DNA of 64,000 nt from Eubacterium sp. AF36-5BH (GTDB lineage: Bacteria > Bacillota > Clostridia > Lachnospirales > Lachnospiraceae). Below, piece after piece: positions 16,779-25,998 of the stretch. Under the pieces are notes generated by a model. That model ran no database searches. It worked only from the letters and a program-made list of their open reading frames with translations, and was not told where the DNA came from. The translations under genes and the position numbers were made by a program. How positions within the stretch are numbered: the first letter of the stretch is position 1; each line of letters starts with the position of its first letter. Location: contig NZ_QTVG01000004.1 of the NCBI RefSeq assembly GCF_003460505.1, positions 124,001 to 188,000 on the forward strand, given 5' to 3'.

Positions 16779-16842
16779 GTGTCAGGAAGTCTGATTACAC
16801 ATAATGAATAATTGGTGTGATTAGGATTTAGTTGTTTGACAC
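16779..16842 (+). promoter_or_regulatory. Nested hairpin in the ugd leader
   Basis: Outer stem GTGTCA (16779-16784) with TGACAC (16837-16842). Inner stem CTGATTACAC (16791-16800) with GTGTGATTAG (16815-16824) is fully paired if two G-U pairs are allowed, which favours a folded RNA over a DNA palindrome. It ends 35 bases before the ugd start codon. No known riboswitch consensus was recognised. Confidence 0.5.
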
Positions 16843-16877
16843 CAAAATCATAAGTTAAAAACAAGTGAGGTAGAACA

Positions 16878-18134
16878 ATGAGAGAATTTAAGGATTTGAA
16901 GATTGCGGTAGCAGGAACAGGTTATGTTGGATTATCAATTGCTACTTTATTATCACAGCATCATCAGGTAACTGCTGTTGATATTATTCCTGAAAAGGTT
17001 GAACTTATTAATAATAAGAAGTCACCTATACAGGATGATTATATTGAAAAATATTTGGCTGAAAAGGATTTAAACCTTACAGCAACATTAGACGCAAAGG
17101 CAGCTTACGAAGATGCAGATTTTGTTGTTATTGCAGCACCAACTAACTATGACAGCAAGACACAGCATTTTGATACATCAGCAGTTGAAGCGGTAATTGA
17201 TTTAGTAATGGAATATAATCCTGAAGCAATCATGATTATTAAATCAACAATTCCTGTAGGATATACAAAGAGTATCAGAGAAAAAACAGGTAGCGAAAAT
17301 ATTATTTTCAGCCCTGAATTTTTAAGAGAAAGCAAGGCTTTGTATGACAATCTATATCCTAGCAGAATTATTGTAGGAACAGATTTTAACAATGATAAGT
17401 TAGTAGAAGCTGCTCATACTTTTGCAAAGTTATTACAGGAAGGTGCAATCAAGGAAGATATTGATACATTATTTATGGGATTCACAGAAGCGGAAGCTGT
17501 AAAACTTTTTGCAAACACATATTTAGCATTACGTGTTGCTTATTTTAATGAATTAGACACATATGCAGAGTCAAAGGGCTTAAACACACAGGAAATTATT
17601 GATGGTGTATGTTTAGATCCAAGAATTGGAACACATTATAATAACCCAAGTTTCGGATATGGCGGTTATTGTTTGCCAAAGGATACAAAGCAGTTATTAG
17701 CAAACTATGCTGACGTACCTGAAAACTTAATCGAAGCCATAGTAGAAAGCAACAGAACAAGAAAGAGCTACATTGCAGACAGAGTTCTTCAGATGGCAGG
17801 CTACTATGATTACAGCAGTGATTATGATTACGATGATTCAAAAGAAAAGAATGTTGTAATTGGTGTTTATCGTTTAACAATGAAGAGTAATAGTGACAAC
17901 TTTAGACAGAGCTCAATTCAGGGTGTTATGAAGAGAGTTAAGGCTAAGGGCGCTAAGGTTGTTATTTACGAGCCAACTTTAGAAGATGGTGATACATTCT
18001 TTGGAAGCGAAGTTGTAAATGACTTAGATAAGTTCAAGGAAATGAGTCAGGCAATTATTGCAAACAGATACGATAGTTGTTTAGATGATGTTAAGGAAAA
18101 AGTTTATACAAGAGATATTTTCCAGAGAGACTAG
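16878..18134 (+). CDS. ugd: UDP-glucose 6-dehydrogenase
   Basis: 418 residues. The N-terminal Rossmann motif '[20 protein letters not shown]' binds NAD. The catalytic cysteine is Cys265 in '[18 protein letters not shown]', and the '[20 protein letters not shown]' block is intact. The enzyme oxidises UDP-glucose twice to UDP-glucuronate in the cytosol, supplying an acidic precursor for EPS. RBS GTGAGG lies before the ATG. A terminator follows at 18194, so ugd may be transcribed separately from the rest of the EPS genes. A close relative, UDP-mannose or other nucleotide-sugar dehydrogenase, cannot be fully excluded, but the length and motifs fit the short UDP-glucose class. Confidence 0.9.
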   Translation: MREFKDLKIAVAGTGYVGLSIATLLSQHHQVTAVDIIPEKVELINNKKSPIQDDYIEKYLAEKDLNLTATLDAKAAYEDADFVVIAAPTNYDSKTQHFDTSAVEAVIDLVMEYNPEAIMIIKSTIPVGYTKSIREKTGSENIIFSPEFLRESKALYDNLYPSRIIVGTDFNNDKLVEAAHTFAKLLQEGAIKEDIDTLFMGFTEAEAVKLFANTYLALRVAYFNELDTYAESKGLNTQEIIDGVCLDPRIGTHYNNPSFGYGGYCLPKDTKQLLANYADVPENLIEAIVESNRTRKSYIADRVLQMAGYYDYSSDYDYDDSKEKNVVIGVYRLTMKSNSDNFRQSSIQGVMKRVKAKGAKVVIYEPTLEDGDTFFGSEVVNDLDKFKEMSQAIIANRYDSCLDDVKEKVYTRDIFQRD

Positions 18135-18193
18135 AATATTTAGTGAGTTGATTTGGAAGATAAGAATTCAAATATTAATTACAATAAACATAG

Positions 18194-18228
18194 AAAAGCA
18201 CAAGGTCAAAAGATTTTGTGCTTTTTTC
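18194..18228 (+). terminator. Intrinsic terminator after ugd
   Basis: AAAAGCACAA pairs with TTGTGCTTTT around GGTCAAAAGATT and runs into a T tract. Confidence 0.85.
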
Positions 18229-18369
18229 GCTAAAATAAACACTGAAAATAAAATAATTGCACTAACAAATTGTAAAAAAGAGATTTAATATATATATACA
18301 GTTAAAGCCATTAGAGTGTAAAATAGAAATAATAGGCACATTAAAATATTAAACAAAAAAGGAGACAAA

Positions 18370-21300
18370 ATGAAGAAAGGACTTTTAAAAAAATCATTGG
18401 CGCTATGTTGTTCTATTACAATGTTGGCAACTAGTGTACCAATAACAAACGTATCAGCAGCAGATTTTACAGATGATTCTGTTAATGTGATGGTTGATAA
18501 GGGCGGATACAAAACAGAGGTTTTTGGGGTAAGGACAGAAGATTGGGGACAAACTTGGACTGATAGAAAAGATTCGCTTCCACCATCAAAGGTTTATTTA
18601 ACCGACAATTATAAAGAAACAGTTGGAACAGTGCCAACAAACGATTGGGCAAGCTCAGTTGTTTTTGATCAATATTCTGAGTCGCTTTATGCACATCCAC
18701 TTGCTTACAGAGCAGCAAGTAACGGAATGCAGATGGCATCACCGGCAGTAGTTGATAGCACTTCCTATGTTGACGGAGAGCCAACAGTAGAAAGCTTGTT
18801 AGAAGATGACACAGTGGAACTTGTAGTAGGTGGAGACAGCTTTAGTGCAAAAGATGCAAGCGTTGATAAAACTACAGACTGGAGTTACGAGATTGTAATG
18901 GCAAACAATGCAGGCAGCAGTTCCATGAGAGCAATTATTGCTAAGGGAACTCCTTATGCATACTATACTTTTGATAATATGTCACCAACAATTTCACTTG
19001 GTGCAGGCGCAACAGATTTAGCTATAGTAAAGAACACAACAGCTTCAAATATTATTGGTGTAAGTCTTAAGAACAAAAAAGACGGTAAGACACATTACTA
19101 TATGTTAAGCGCACCTTCAGGAACTACATGGACTAATGCAGGTGGAAAACTTACAGCAAAGTTACCAGCAGGCAAAAACTATATGTCTGTGGCAATTCTA
19201 CCGGATGGAAGCAACGAGGCTTTTTCATTATATGAAAAGTATGCTTTTAATTTTATTACGGATACAAAGGTACAGTGGGAATATCTTAATAATTCAGCCA
19301 AGGTTGTAACAAAATATAACGTAACAACTAAGAATATGGAAACAGGAGCTGTAGGTGGAGACACAATTATGGCACTTTATCCACACCAGTGGCGTTATAC
19401 TGAAGCTGACTTTACAAAATACACTTACAACACAATTCGTGGAACAATGAAAACTGTTGTAGGTTCAAGTTATGTAACTCAGATGCAGTACAACGGGATT
19501 TTGTCAACACTTCCAACAACAACTGATGAGGAAACAGTTGGCAAAATCAAGGAACAGCTTGGTTATTTATACGACTATAGAAAGAAAAAAGATGATCCAA
19601 AGTGGATTTGCTATTTAGAAGGTCAGTATGGTGGCTATGATACATATTGGGTTGGAAAGAATCTTAACACTATGGCAGATGCAATATGGCTTTCAGGTCA
19701 GCTTGATAACGATGATACTGACATGAAGACTATTACAGATGAAATGGTTGATGGAGTAAAAGATTACCTTGAATTTTGGTTTGATCCATATCAGGGATAT
19801 ATTAGCGGAAATTATAAAGACGATTATTTTTACTATGACAAGAATTACGGTACTTTAATTGGGTATCCTTCATCTTATGATTCTGACAAACAGGTAAATG
19901 ACCACCATTTCCATTACGGATATTGGATTAAAGCAGCTGCAGCAGTTGCCATGGAAAAGCCTGAATGGGCAAAAGAATGGGGTGGCATGGTTTACGAGAT
20001 GATTGGTGATATTGCCAATGTTCATCGTGATGGTAAGGGCTACAACGAAAACAGTTCTACAAGATATCCATTCCTTAGAAACTTTGACATTTACGAAGGT
20101 CATTCATGGGCATCAGGCGTTGCCAATTATGAATATGATGAAAATGGTGAATTAGTAGACAAGAAGGGTGGACTGGCAGGTGGAAACAATCAGGAGTCTT
20201 CGTCTGAATCTATTAATGCCTGGGCATCATTAATTCTTTGGGGCGAGGCTGTTGGCGATAAAGAAGTTCGAGATGCAGGTATTTATATGTATACAACAGA
20301 AGTGGCAGCAATTGAGGACTACTACTATGATGTACATGATGAAATTTTTACAGACAAATATGAAGACAAAGATAATTACAATATTCAGACAGTTACAAGA
20401 TTGTTTGGCGGTCGTTATGATCACACAGCTTGGTGGACAGAAAATTCCATTGAAGTAACAACAATTACCATGCTTCCTATTTCAGGGGCAACTCTTTATA
20501 TGGGAAAATACAAGGATAAAGTAAAAAATGTTGTGGACAGCATAGATGAGAACAGTAAGCAGTGGCAGCATTTTGTGGCAAATAAAAACCAGATTTGTAC
20601 AAATTACGGAAAAAAAGACATGCTTATAGATCCTAAAACAAATCAGGATGTAATTGCAGAATATTATGCCTATTATGATCCGGATGGTGCGTTGGCACGT
20701 TGGGATCAAAGTGATACTGGAAAGGTTGAAAACGGTGAGTCAAGGGCTCATACATTGTCATATATAACATCACTTCAGAAATATGGAAATCAGGATTTTT
20801 CTATTACAGGTAGCGATCCTCTTTCATTGGTTTTAAGCAAGGACGGTAAGAAAACTTACGTTGCAGAGAATCACACAGATCAGGTGAAGAGAGTTTATTT
20901 TACAGATGATACATATGTAGATGTTCCAGCTAACTCAAGTTATGTAGGCAAGAAGACAGGTGATGGAGCTAATCCAAATATTGATGATAGTGAGTTACTT
21001 GGAAACACAACAAAAGTAACAGTAGAAAATTATTTAGAAAATTATGCAGGTAATGGCTACGACATGACTTCAAGTCAGGTTAGTGTAAAAGAAGGAGAAA
21101 CAAGCTATACATATCAGCCACAGAATATTACAGGTTTTAATTTTGACAGTAGTAACAAAGGTAATGTTCTTACTACAGCTGTAAAGGAAGATAATTCATC
21201 AGTGGTGAAAGCTTACTATGAGCGTAACAACTACACTATAAGTTATGTTCTAAACGGTGGTGTATTTACAAATGCACAGCCAGGGGCTGCTGGACAGAAT

Positions 21301-23154
21301 GCATACGGTGGTAATCCAACTAACTACCGATATGGTAGTAGCATTAAGTTAGTAAATCCTACAAAAGCAGGTTATAAATTCGAAGGTTGGTTTGCTGATT
21401 CTAATTATGAGAATGAAATTACGGAAATCACACCAACAACCGCAGGCGATTTGACGTTATATGCCAAGTTTGTTGATGAGTCCATAATTACAAATTTTAC
21501 AGTTGAATACTATAAACAGAGTGAAGACCGAAGTGAGTATAATCTTGTGGAAGAAGATACTGTTAAAGTGACAAGTATTGTTGGTAAGGAAGTATCTGCA
21601 GTTGAGAAAACATATGACGGATACAAACTTAATGAAAATTCAATTACAACAGGTGTTGTTTTACCTAACGGAAAATTGATTCTGCGATTATATTATGACA
21701 TTGACCAGAAAACTTCTACAAATACAGACAGAGGAGCATACATAGGAAGTGATGGTAAACTTAATTTTGTTGTAAAAGACAATGCAGGTAGAGTGTTACT
21801 TTACTATAAGGTTGTTAGTAAACAGGCAGAGGCAGAGGCGTTTTACAACGAAGCTGTCGCAAGTAATGGCGGCAATTGCCCGGGATATTTTATGGAAAAA
21901 TCAGGCGATGGGTTTAAGAAAGTTGCTAATGAAACTGTAAGTGGAAGCGATTATGTTATCTATAGATTTAATATTGATGACAAAGAATTTACCGATTGGA
22001 ATTTGGCACAAATATCAGATTTGGGAAATGCCGGAACAAATAATAAAAAAGCAAATTACAGCGTGAAGTATTTTGTTCAGGATAAAGACCAAAATGAATA
22101 TACTGAAAATAAAAACATGGCAGTAACTGTTGAAGGCACTGTGGGAGAAGCTGTTGTTGCTACAAAGAAAAATGTTGTAGAAAATAATAACGTTCAGGAA
22201 AACAACGGACAGGGCTTTACAGTAAATGTTAAAAAGAGTAGCCTTTTCGGTGTGGTAAAAGAAGATGGCAGCTTAGAATTAAAGGTGTATTATGATAGAA
22301 ACACTTATGCTATTGACTATAATGGTTTAGGTAATGCTACACATAGCAACCCATCAACATATGTTTATGGAAATGCAGTTAAACTTACAAACCCGGTAGG
22401 CGGTGAAAAATTCCAGGGCTGGTATTTAGATGATAGTTACACACAACAAATTTCAGAAATAGCCGAGGGTACTTTGGAAAATATTGTACTTTATGCAAAG
22501 TTTAAAAATTCACAGCCGGCGACAACAAAACCGGCAGAAACACCAAAGCCAACAACAAAGCCTGGTGAGACAACAGATAAGCCGGGTGAAGTTACAACAA
22601 AGCCTGGTGAGACAACAAATAAGTCAGATGATGTTACAACAAAACCAAGTGGAACAACAGAAATTCCGGCAACAAGTAACCCTGCTACAACAGGAAATGG
22701 TGAAACAACAAAGCCAAGTACTACAACAGGAACAGGTGAAGTAACAACAGCTCCAGGTAAAACAACAGGAGCGGGCGAAGTAACAACAGCTCCAGGAAAA
22801 ACAACAAAACCTGGTACATCTGTTACAACAAAAATAAAACGACCTGCCAAGGTTAAGAAGATTAAACTAAAGAAGAAAATCTCTAAAAAGAGCAATGGCA
22901 AATTCAAGAGAAAAATTAGCATTAAGTGGAAAAAACTAAAAGGCGTAACAGGTTATCAAATTGCAATTAGAATTGGCAAGAAAGGCAAATTCAAAGTTGT
23001 AAAGAAAATCAAGAAAAACAAACGCAAATACATAAAGTCAAAGGTTAAACTGGGAAAGACTTATTATGTAAAAGTAAGAGCTTATAGGAAAGTTGGCAAG
23101 AAAGTAGTTTATGGAAAATACTCGAAGGCTAAAAAATGTAAGTTTAAGAAATAG
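18370..23154 (+). CDS. Secreted GH81 endo-beta-1,3-glucanase, multimodular
   Basis: 1594 residues. Signal peptide ~1-31. A GH81 catalytic domain spans about 80-800: 'YAHPLAYRAASNGMQMASPA' near the N-terminus, 'NFDIYEGHSWASGVANYEYD' near 568 and 'GNNQESSSESINAWASLILW' near 605, which includes the catalytic Glu region. Then come MucBP/InlB-B-type repeats ('YTISYVLNGG' with 'GYKFEGWFADSNYENEITEI', ~880-1120), an unrecognised domain (~1120-1225), further repeats (~1228-1378), a Thr/Pro-rich linker (~1380-1487) and the lysine-rich FN3-like tail. The enzyme should cleave beta-1,3-glucan (callose, curdlan or yeast glucan) outside the cell. No LPXTG. RBS AAAGGAG; it interrupts the EPS locus and looks separately transcribed. 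Confidence 0.93.
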   Translation: MKKGLLKKSLALCCSITMLATSVPITNVSAADFTDDSVNVMVDKGGYKTEVFGVRTEDWGQTWTDRKDSLPPSKVYLTDNYKETVGTVPTNDWASSVVFDQYSESLYAHPLAYRAASNGMQMASPAVVDSTSYVDGEPTVESLLEDDTVELVVGGDSFSAKDASVDKTTDWSYEIVMANNAGSSSMRAIIAKGTPYAYYTFDNMSPTISLGAGATDLAIVKNTTASNIIGVSLKNKKDGKTHYYMLSAPSGTTWTNAGGKLTAKLPAGKNYMSVAILPDGSNEAFSLYEKYAFNFITDTKVQWEYLNNSAKVVTKYNVTTKNMETGAVGGDTIMALYPHQWRYTEADFTKYTYNTIRGTMKTVVGSSYVTQMQYNGILSTLPTTTDEETVGKIKEQLGYLYDYRKKKDDPKWICYLEGQYGGYDTYWVGKNLNTMADAIWLSGQLDNDDTDMKTITDEMVDGVKDYLEFWFDPYQGYISGNYKDDYFYYDKNYGTLIGYPSSYDSDKQVNDHHFHYGYWIKAAAAVAMEKPEWAKEWGGMVYEMIGDIANVHRDGKGYNENSSTRYPFLRNFDIYEGHSWASGVANYEYDENGELVDKKGGLAGGNNQESSSESINAWASLILWGEAVGDKEVRDAGIYMYTTEVAAIEDYYYDVHDEIFTDKYEDKDNYNIQTVTRLFGGRYDHTAWWTENSIEVTTITMLPISGATLYMGKYKDKVKNVVDSIDENSKQWQHFVANKNQICTNYGKKDMLIDPKTNQDVIAEYYAYYDPDGALARWDQSDTGKVENGESRAHTLSYITSLQKYGNQDFSITGSDPLSLVLSKDGKKTYVAENHTDQVKRVYFTDDTYVDVPANSSYVGKKTGDGANPNIDDSELLGNTTKVTVENYLENYAGNGYDMTSSQVSVKEGETSYTYQPQNITGFNFDSSNKGNVLTTAVKEDNSSVVKAYYERNNYTISYVLNGGVFTNAQPGAAGQNAYGGNPTNYRYGSSIKLVNPTKAGYKFEGWFADSNYENEITEITPTTAGDLTLYAKFVDESIITNFTVEYYKQSEDRSEYNLVEEDTVKVTSIVGKEVSAVEKTYDGYKLNENSITTGVVLPNGKLILRLYYDIDQKTSTNTDRGAYIGSDGKLNFVVKDNAGRVLLYYKVVSKQAEAEAFYNEAVASNGGNCPGYFMEKSGDGFKKVANETVSGSDYVIYRFNIDDKEFTDWNLAQISDLGNAGTNNKKANYSVKYFVQDKDQNEYTENKNMAVTVEGTVGEAVVATKKNVVENNNVQENNGQGFTVNVKKSSLFGVVKEDGSLELKVYYDRNTYAIDYNGLGNATHSNPSTYVYGNAVKLTNPVGGEKFQGWYLDDSYTQQISEIAEGTLENIVLYAKFKNSQPATTKPAETPKPTTKPGETTDKPGEVTTKPGETTNKSDDVTTKPSGTTEIPATSNPATTGNGETTKPSTTTGTGEVTTAPGKTTGAGEVTTAPGKTTKPGTSVTTKIKRPAKVKKIKLKKKISKKSNGKFKRKISIKWKKLKGVTGYQIAIRIGKKGKFKVVKKIKKNKRKYIKSKVKLGKTYYVKVRAYRKVGKKVVYGKYSKAKKCKFKK

Positions 23155-23191
23155 TTTGAATAATGGAAGACAATTGTTATTTATTAGCACA

Positions 23192-23330
23192 CACTGTGCC
23201 ACCTGACAAATTAACGAAAGCACGCTCCCGCTGCCAAATGCTTGTAGCGGTTCTATAAAGCCGACTACGCTGCCTTTATGAACCGACGGCGTTAGAGCAC
23301 TTTCTTTTAACTTTGTCAGTTGTCACAGTG
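23192..23330 (+). mobile_element. 139-bp MITE-like long inverted-repeat element
   Basis: About 32 bp at each end are inverted copies: CACTGTGCCACCTGACAAAT against the complement of the end of the element (CACTGTGACAACTGACAAAG). The arms continue inward (GCTCCCGC against GGCGTTAGAGC), and the centre holds CGGTTCTATAAAG with CTTTATGAACCG. The whole piece can fold into one branched hairpin. No coding capacity and no clear target duplication; no T tract follows, so it is not a simple terminator. It lies 37 bases after the GH81 gene. Confidence 0.6.
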
Positions 23331-23421
23331 AAGAACTTGGTTTGCATAACATAGCAATTGTATTCATTCTTTTACTTTACAAGAAAAATTATTTAAAATA
23401 AATGTTTATAGAAATTTTGTA

Positions 23422-23465
23422 GGAAACTGCACTTTCTCCATAGGGAGATTGTGCAGTTTCCTTAT
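23422..23465 (+). terminator. Strong hairpin, probable terminator
   Basis: GGAAACTGCAC-TT-TCTCC-ATA-GGGAGA-TT-GTGCAGTTTCC forms a near-perfect stem. It is likely to end transcription after the GH81 gene, though the T tract is weak. The rest of 23155-23629 holds only the MITE-like element and AT-rich sequence. Confidence 0.65.
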
Positions 23466-23629
23466 GTAATAGTTTTAAAGTTTATGGAAAACTAGAAAAA
23501 TACTTATTTTGAATTATAAAATAGAAAACAAACAACAAATACTTGACTATATATCACAAAAAGAATATAATAAAATTCAAACAAAAAGAGATATAATTAA
23601 AACTATACCAAACTATGAGGAGGGAATAC

Positions 23630-24631
23630 ATGAGTAGTGTAAACAGAGAGTACAAAGACAGAATATTTTGCATGATTTTTGGATATGAGAAGTACAAGAA
23701 GAATTTATTGGATTTGTTTAACGCATTAAACGGAACGAATTACACACGAGAGGAAGACTTGGAAATTAATACCCTTGATAATGCCATATACATGAGCATG
23801 AGAAATGACGTGTCATGCATAATTGACAGCAACATGGCACTGTTTGAACAGCAAAGCACATGGAATCCCAACATGCCACTTAGAGGGTTTTTATATTGTG
23901 GCAGTTTATACAACAAGTATATAAAACAGCATAAATTAGATATTTATAACAGAAAACTAATAAAGTTGCCAACACCACAATACTATGTTTTATACAATGG
24001 AACAGAAAAAAAGGATGAGGTAATAGAACTAAAACTGTCAGATGCATTTGCTCATACTGTGGATAAGGGAGAGTTTGAGTGGACAGCAAAAGTAATAAAT
24101 ATAAATACAGGAAATAATAATAGTTTAATTTCAAAGTGTAAAGTGCTGAAAGGATATGTTATACTAACAACTAGGATGAGAGAGTATATCAGTAAATATT
24201 CCAGTAAGGATTTCAGTGAAGAGGAAGCAGTGAAAATGGCTGTGGACGAATGCATAAATGAAGATGTGTTGCGAGAATTTCTGCTGGAAAATAAGGCGGA
24301 GGTGGTAAAAATGTTCTTGACAGAGTATAACGAAAAGCAGACATTGGAAAACATGTATAATGATGGTGTTGAAGTTGGTAAAGAAAAGGGCATAGAAATT
24401 GGCAAAGCTCAAGGCATAGAGATGGGCAAAGTGCAGGGGATTGAATTCGGAGAACGCAAAAAACTTGTTGAAATGGTATATAAGAAAATAAAAAAAGGAA
24501 AAACTGTAGAAGAAATAGCAGATGATTTGGAAGAAAATATAGAAGTTGTCAAGCAGATTTGTGGTAATATTAATGCCGTTGGCATAAACAAGAACTTGGA
24601 AGTAATCATAGAACAATTAACAATGAAATAG
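23630..24631 (+). CDS. Rpn-family PD-(D/E)xK recombination-promoting nuclease
   Basis: 333 residues from the ATG at 23630; the ATG at 23615 overlaps the ribosome site GAGGAGGG (23617-23624) and is unlikely. The N-terminal domain 'NREYKDRIFCMIFGYEKYKK' and the nuclease core with 'NDVSCIID' and 'ALFEQQSTWN' (Asp and ExQ positions) match the Rpn / PD-(D/E)xK transposase-like family. The C-terminus has the typical repeated 'GKEKGIEIGKAQGIEMGKVQ' coiled segment. Members nick DNA and promote RecA-independent recombination and are often spread as solo genes. Catalytic residues look intact. Flanked by terminators on both sides, it appears to be an independent insertion in the EPS locus. Confidence 0.85.
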   Translation: MSSVNREYKDRIFCMIFGYEKYKKNLLDLFNALNGTNYTREEDLEINTLDNAIYMSMRNDVSCIIDSNMALFEQQSTWNPNMPLRGFLYCGSLYNKYIKQHKLDIYNRKLIKLPTPQYYVLYNGTEKKDEVIELKLSDAFAHTVDKGEFEWTAKVININTGNNNSLISKCKVLKGYVILTTRMREYISKYSSKDFSEEEAVKMAVDECINEDVLREFLLENKAEVVKMFLTEYNEKQTLENMYNDGVEVGKEKGIEIGKAQGIEMGKVQGIEFGERKKLVEMVYKKIKKGKTVEEIADDLEENIEVVKQICGNINAVGINKNLEVIIEQLTMK

Positions 24632-24645
24632 AGAATAGAAAAAAG

Positions 24646-24690
24646 TCCTGTAAGTGTTTTGAAAAAATGGAACACTTGCAGGTTTTTTCT
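24646..24690 (+). terminator. Intrinsic terminator after the Rpn gene
   Basis: CCTGTAAGTGTT pairs with AACACTTGCAGG and is followed by TTTTTT. Confidence 0.85.
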
Positions 24691-24803
24691 TTCCTACAAA
24701 AGACCTTTTAATGTTCCTATATACGTGTTAATATTATAATAATATGGGCTGTTATTCCATATAAGAAATAATAATTTAAAAATTAGAAAAGTGAGATTAA
24801 AAT

Positions 24804-25931
24804 ATGTACGATTTTTTAGTAGTAGGTGCAGGACTTTTTGGAAGTATTTTTGCACATGAAGCAAGCAAAGCAGGAAAGAAAGTTTTAGTTATTGACAAAA
24901 GACCTAACATAGCAGGTAATATATACACAGAAAACATTGATGGAATTAATGTTCATAAATATGGAGCACATATTTTTCATACTAATAACAAAGAAGTATG
25001 GGATTACATACAGCAGTTTGCTGAATTTAACAGATATACCAACTCGCCTGTGGCAAGATACAAGGACGAATTATATAACTTGCCATTTAATATGAATACA
25101 TTTAATAAAATGTGGGGAGTTTTTACACCGGATGAAGCGAGAAAGAAGATTAAAGAGCAGGTAGAAGAAGCAGGAATTACTGAACCAAAGAATTTGGAAG
25201 AACAGGCAATTTCAATGGTAGGAAAAGATATTTATGAGAAGCTTATTAAGGGATATACAGGTAAGCAGTGGGGAAGACCATGCGATCAGTTACCAAGTTT
25301 CATTATTAAGCGTTTGCCTGTCAGATTTACATATGATAACAATTATTTTAATGACAAATATCAGGGAATCCCGGTGGGTGGCTACACGCAGATTATCGAG
25401 AAAATGTTGGCTGGCATTGAAGTGAGACTTAACGAGGATTTCTTTGACAAAAAAGAAGAGTACAAAAACATTGCAAATAAGATTGTGTTTACGGGAATGA
25501 TTGATGAGTATTTTGATTACTGCTACGGAGAATTAGAGTACCGTTCATTAAGATTTGAAACAGAGGAACTTGAACAGGAAAATTATCAGGGCAACGCAGT
25601 AGTGAATTACACAGAGTACGAAATTCCATATACAAGAATTATCGAACACAAACATTTCGAATTTGCATGTCAGGGTGGAAACGAAGGCAGCATACCTAAG
25701 ACAATCATTACAAAAGAATATCCTGCAACTTGGAAGAAAGGCGACGAACCTTACTATCCAATGAATGACGAGAAAAATAACAAGTTATATGCACAGTACA
25801 AAGAGTTAGCTGAAAAAGAATCAAATGTAATTTTTGGCGGTAGACTTGGAATGTACAAGTATTTTGATATGCACAATGTAGTGGAAGAAGCACTTAATTG
25901 TGTTAAAGAAAATATGTGTGCGAAAAACTGA
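24804..25931 (+). CDS. glf: UDP-galactopyranose mutase
   Basis: 375 residues, the usual size. The N-terminus 'MYDFLVVGAGLFGSIFAHEA' is the FAD-binding dinucleotide fold, followed by 'NIDGINVHKYGAHIFHTNNK' and 'KGYTGKQWGRPCDQLPSFII', both characteristic of GLF. The 'RIIEHKHFEF' and 'GRLGMYKYFDMHNVVEEAL' blocks complete the family pattern. It converts UDP-galactopyranose to UDP-galactofuranose in the cytosol, so the EPS probably contains Galf. It starts the second stretch of EPS genes after the GH81/Rpn interruption and is followed by a GT4 gene 67 bp downstream, a likely operon. Confidence 0.96.
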   Translation: MYDFLVVGAGLFGSIFAHEASKAGKKVLVIDKRPNIAGNIYTENIDGINVHKYGAHIFHTNNKEVWDYIQQFAEFNRYTNSPVARYKDELYNLPFNMNTFNKMWGVFTPDEARKKIKEQVEEAGITEPKNLEEQAISMVGKDIYEKLIKGYTGKQWGRPCDQLPSFIIKRLPVRFTYDNNYFNDKYQGIPVGGYTQIIEKMLAGIEVRLNEDFFDKKEEYKNIANKIVFTGMIDEYFDYCYGELEYRSLRFETEELEQENYQGNAVVNYTEYEIPYTRIIEHKHFEFACQGGNEGSIPKTIITKEYPATWKKGDEPYYPMNDEKNNKLYAQYKELAEKESNVIFGGRLGMYKYFDMHNVVEEALNCVKENMCAKN

Positions 25932-25998
25932 GTCCAGAATATTAAGTATTCATAAGGGAAATTGAAAGGAAAATCTAGTACAGCATACGGAGAAAATT

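Noticed and set aside
22491..22922. Minus-strand frame opposite the Thr/Pro-rich linker of the GH81 protein
   Set aside because: Low-complexity antisense artefact of the repeated linker codons.
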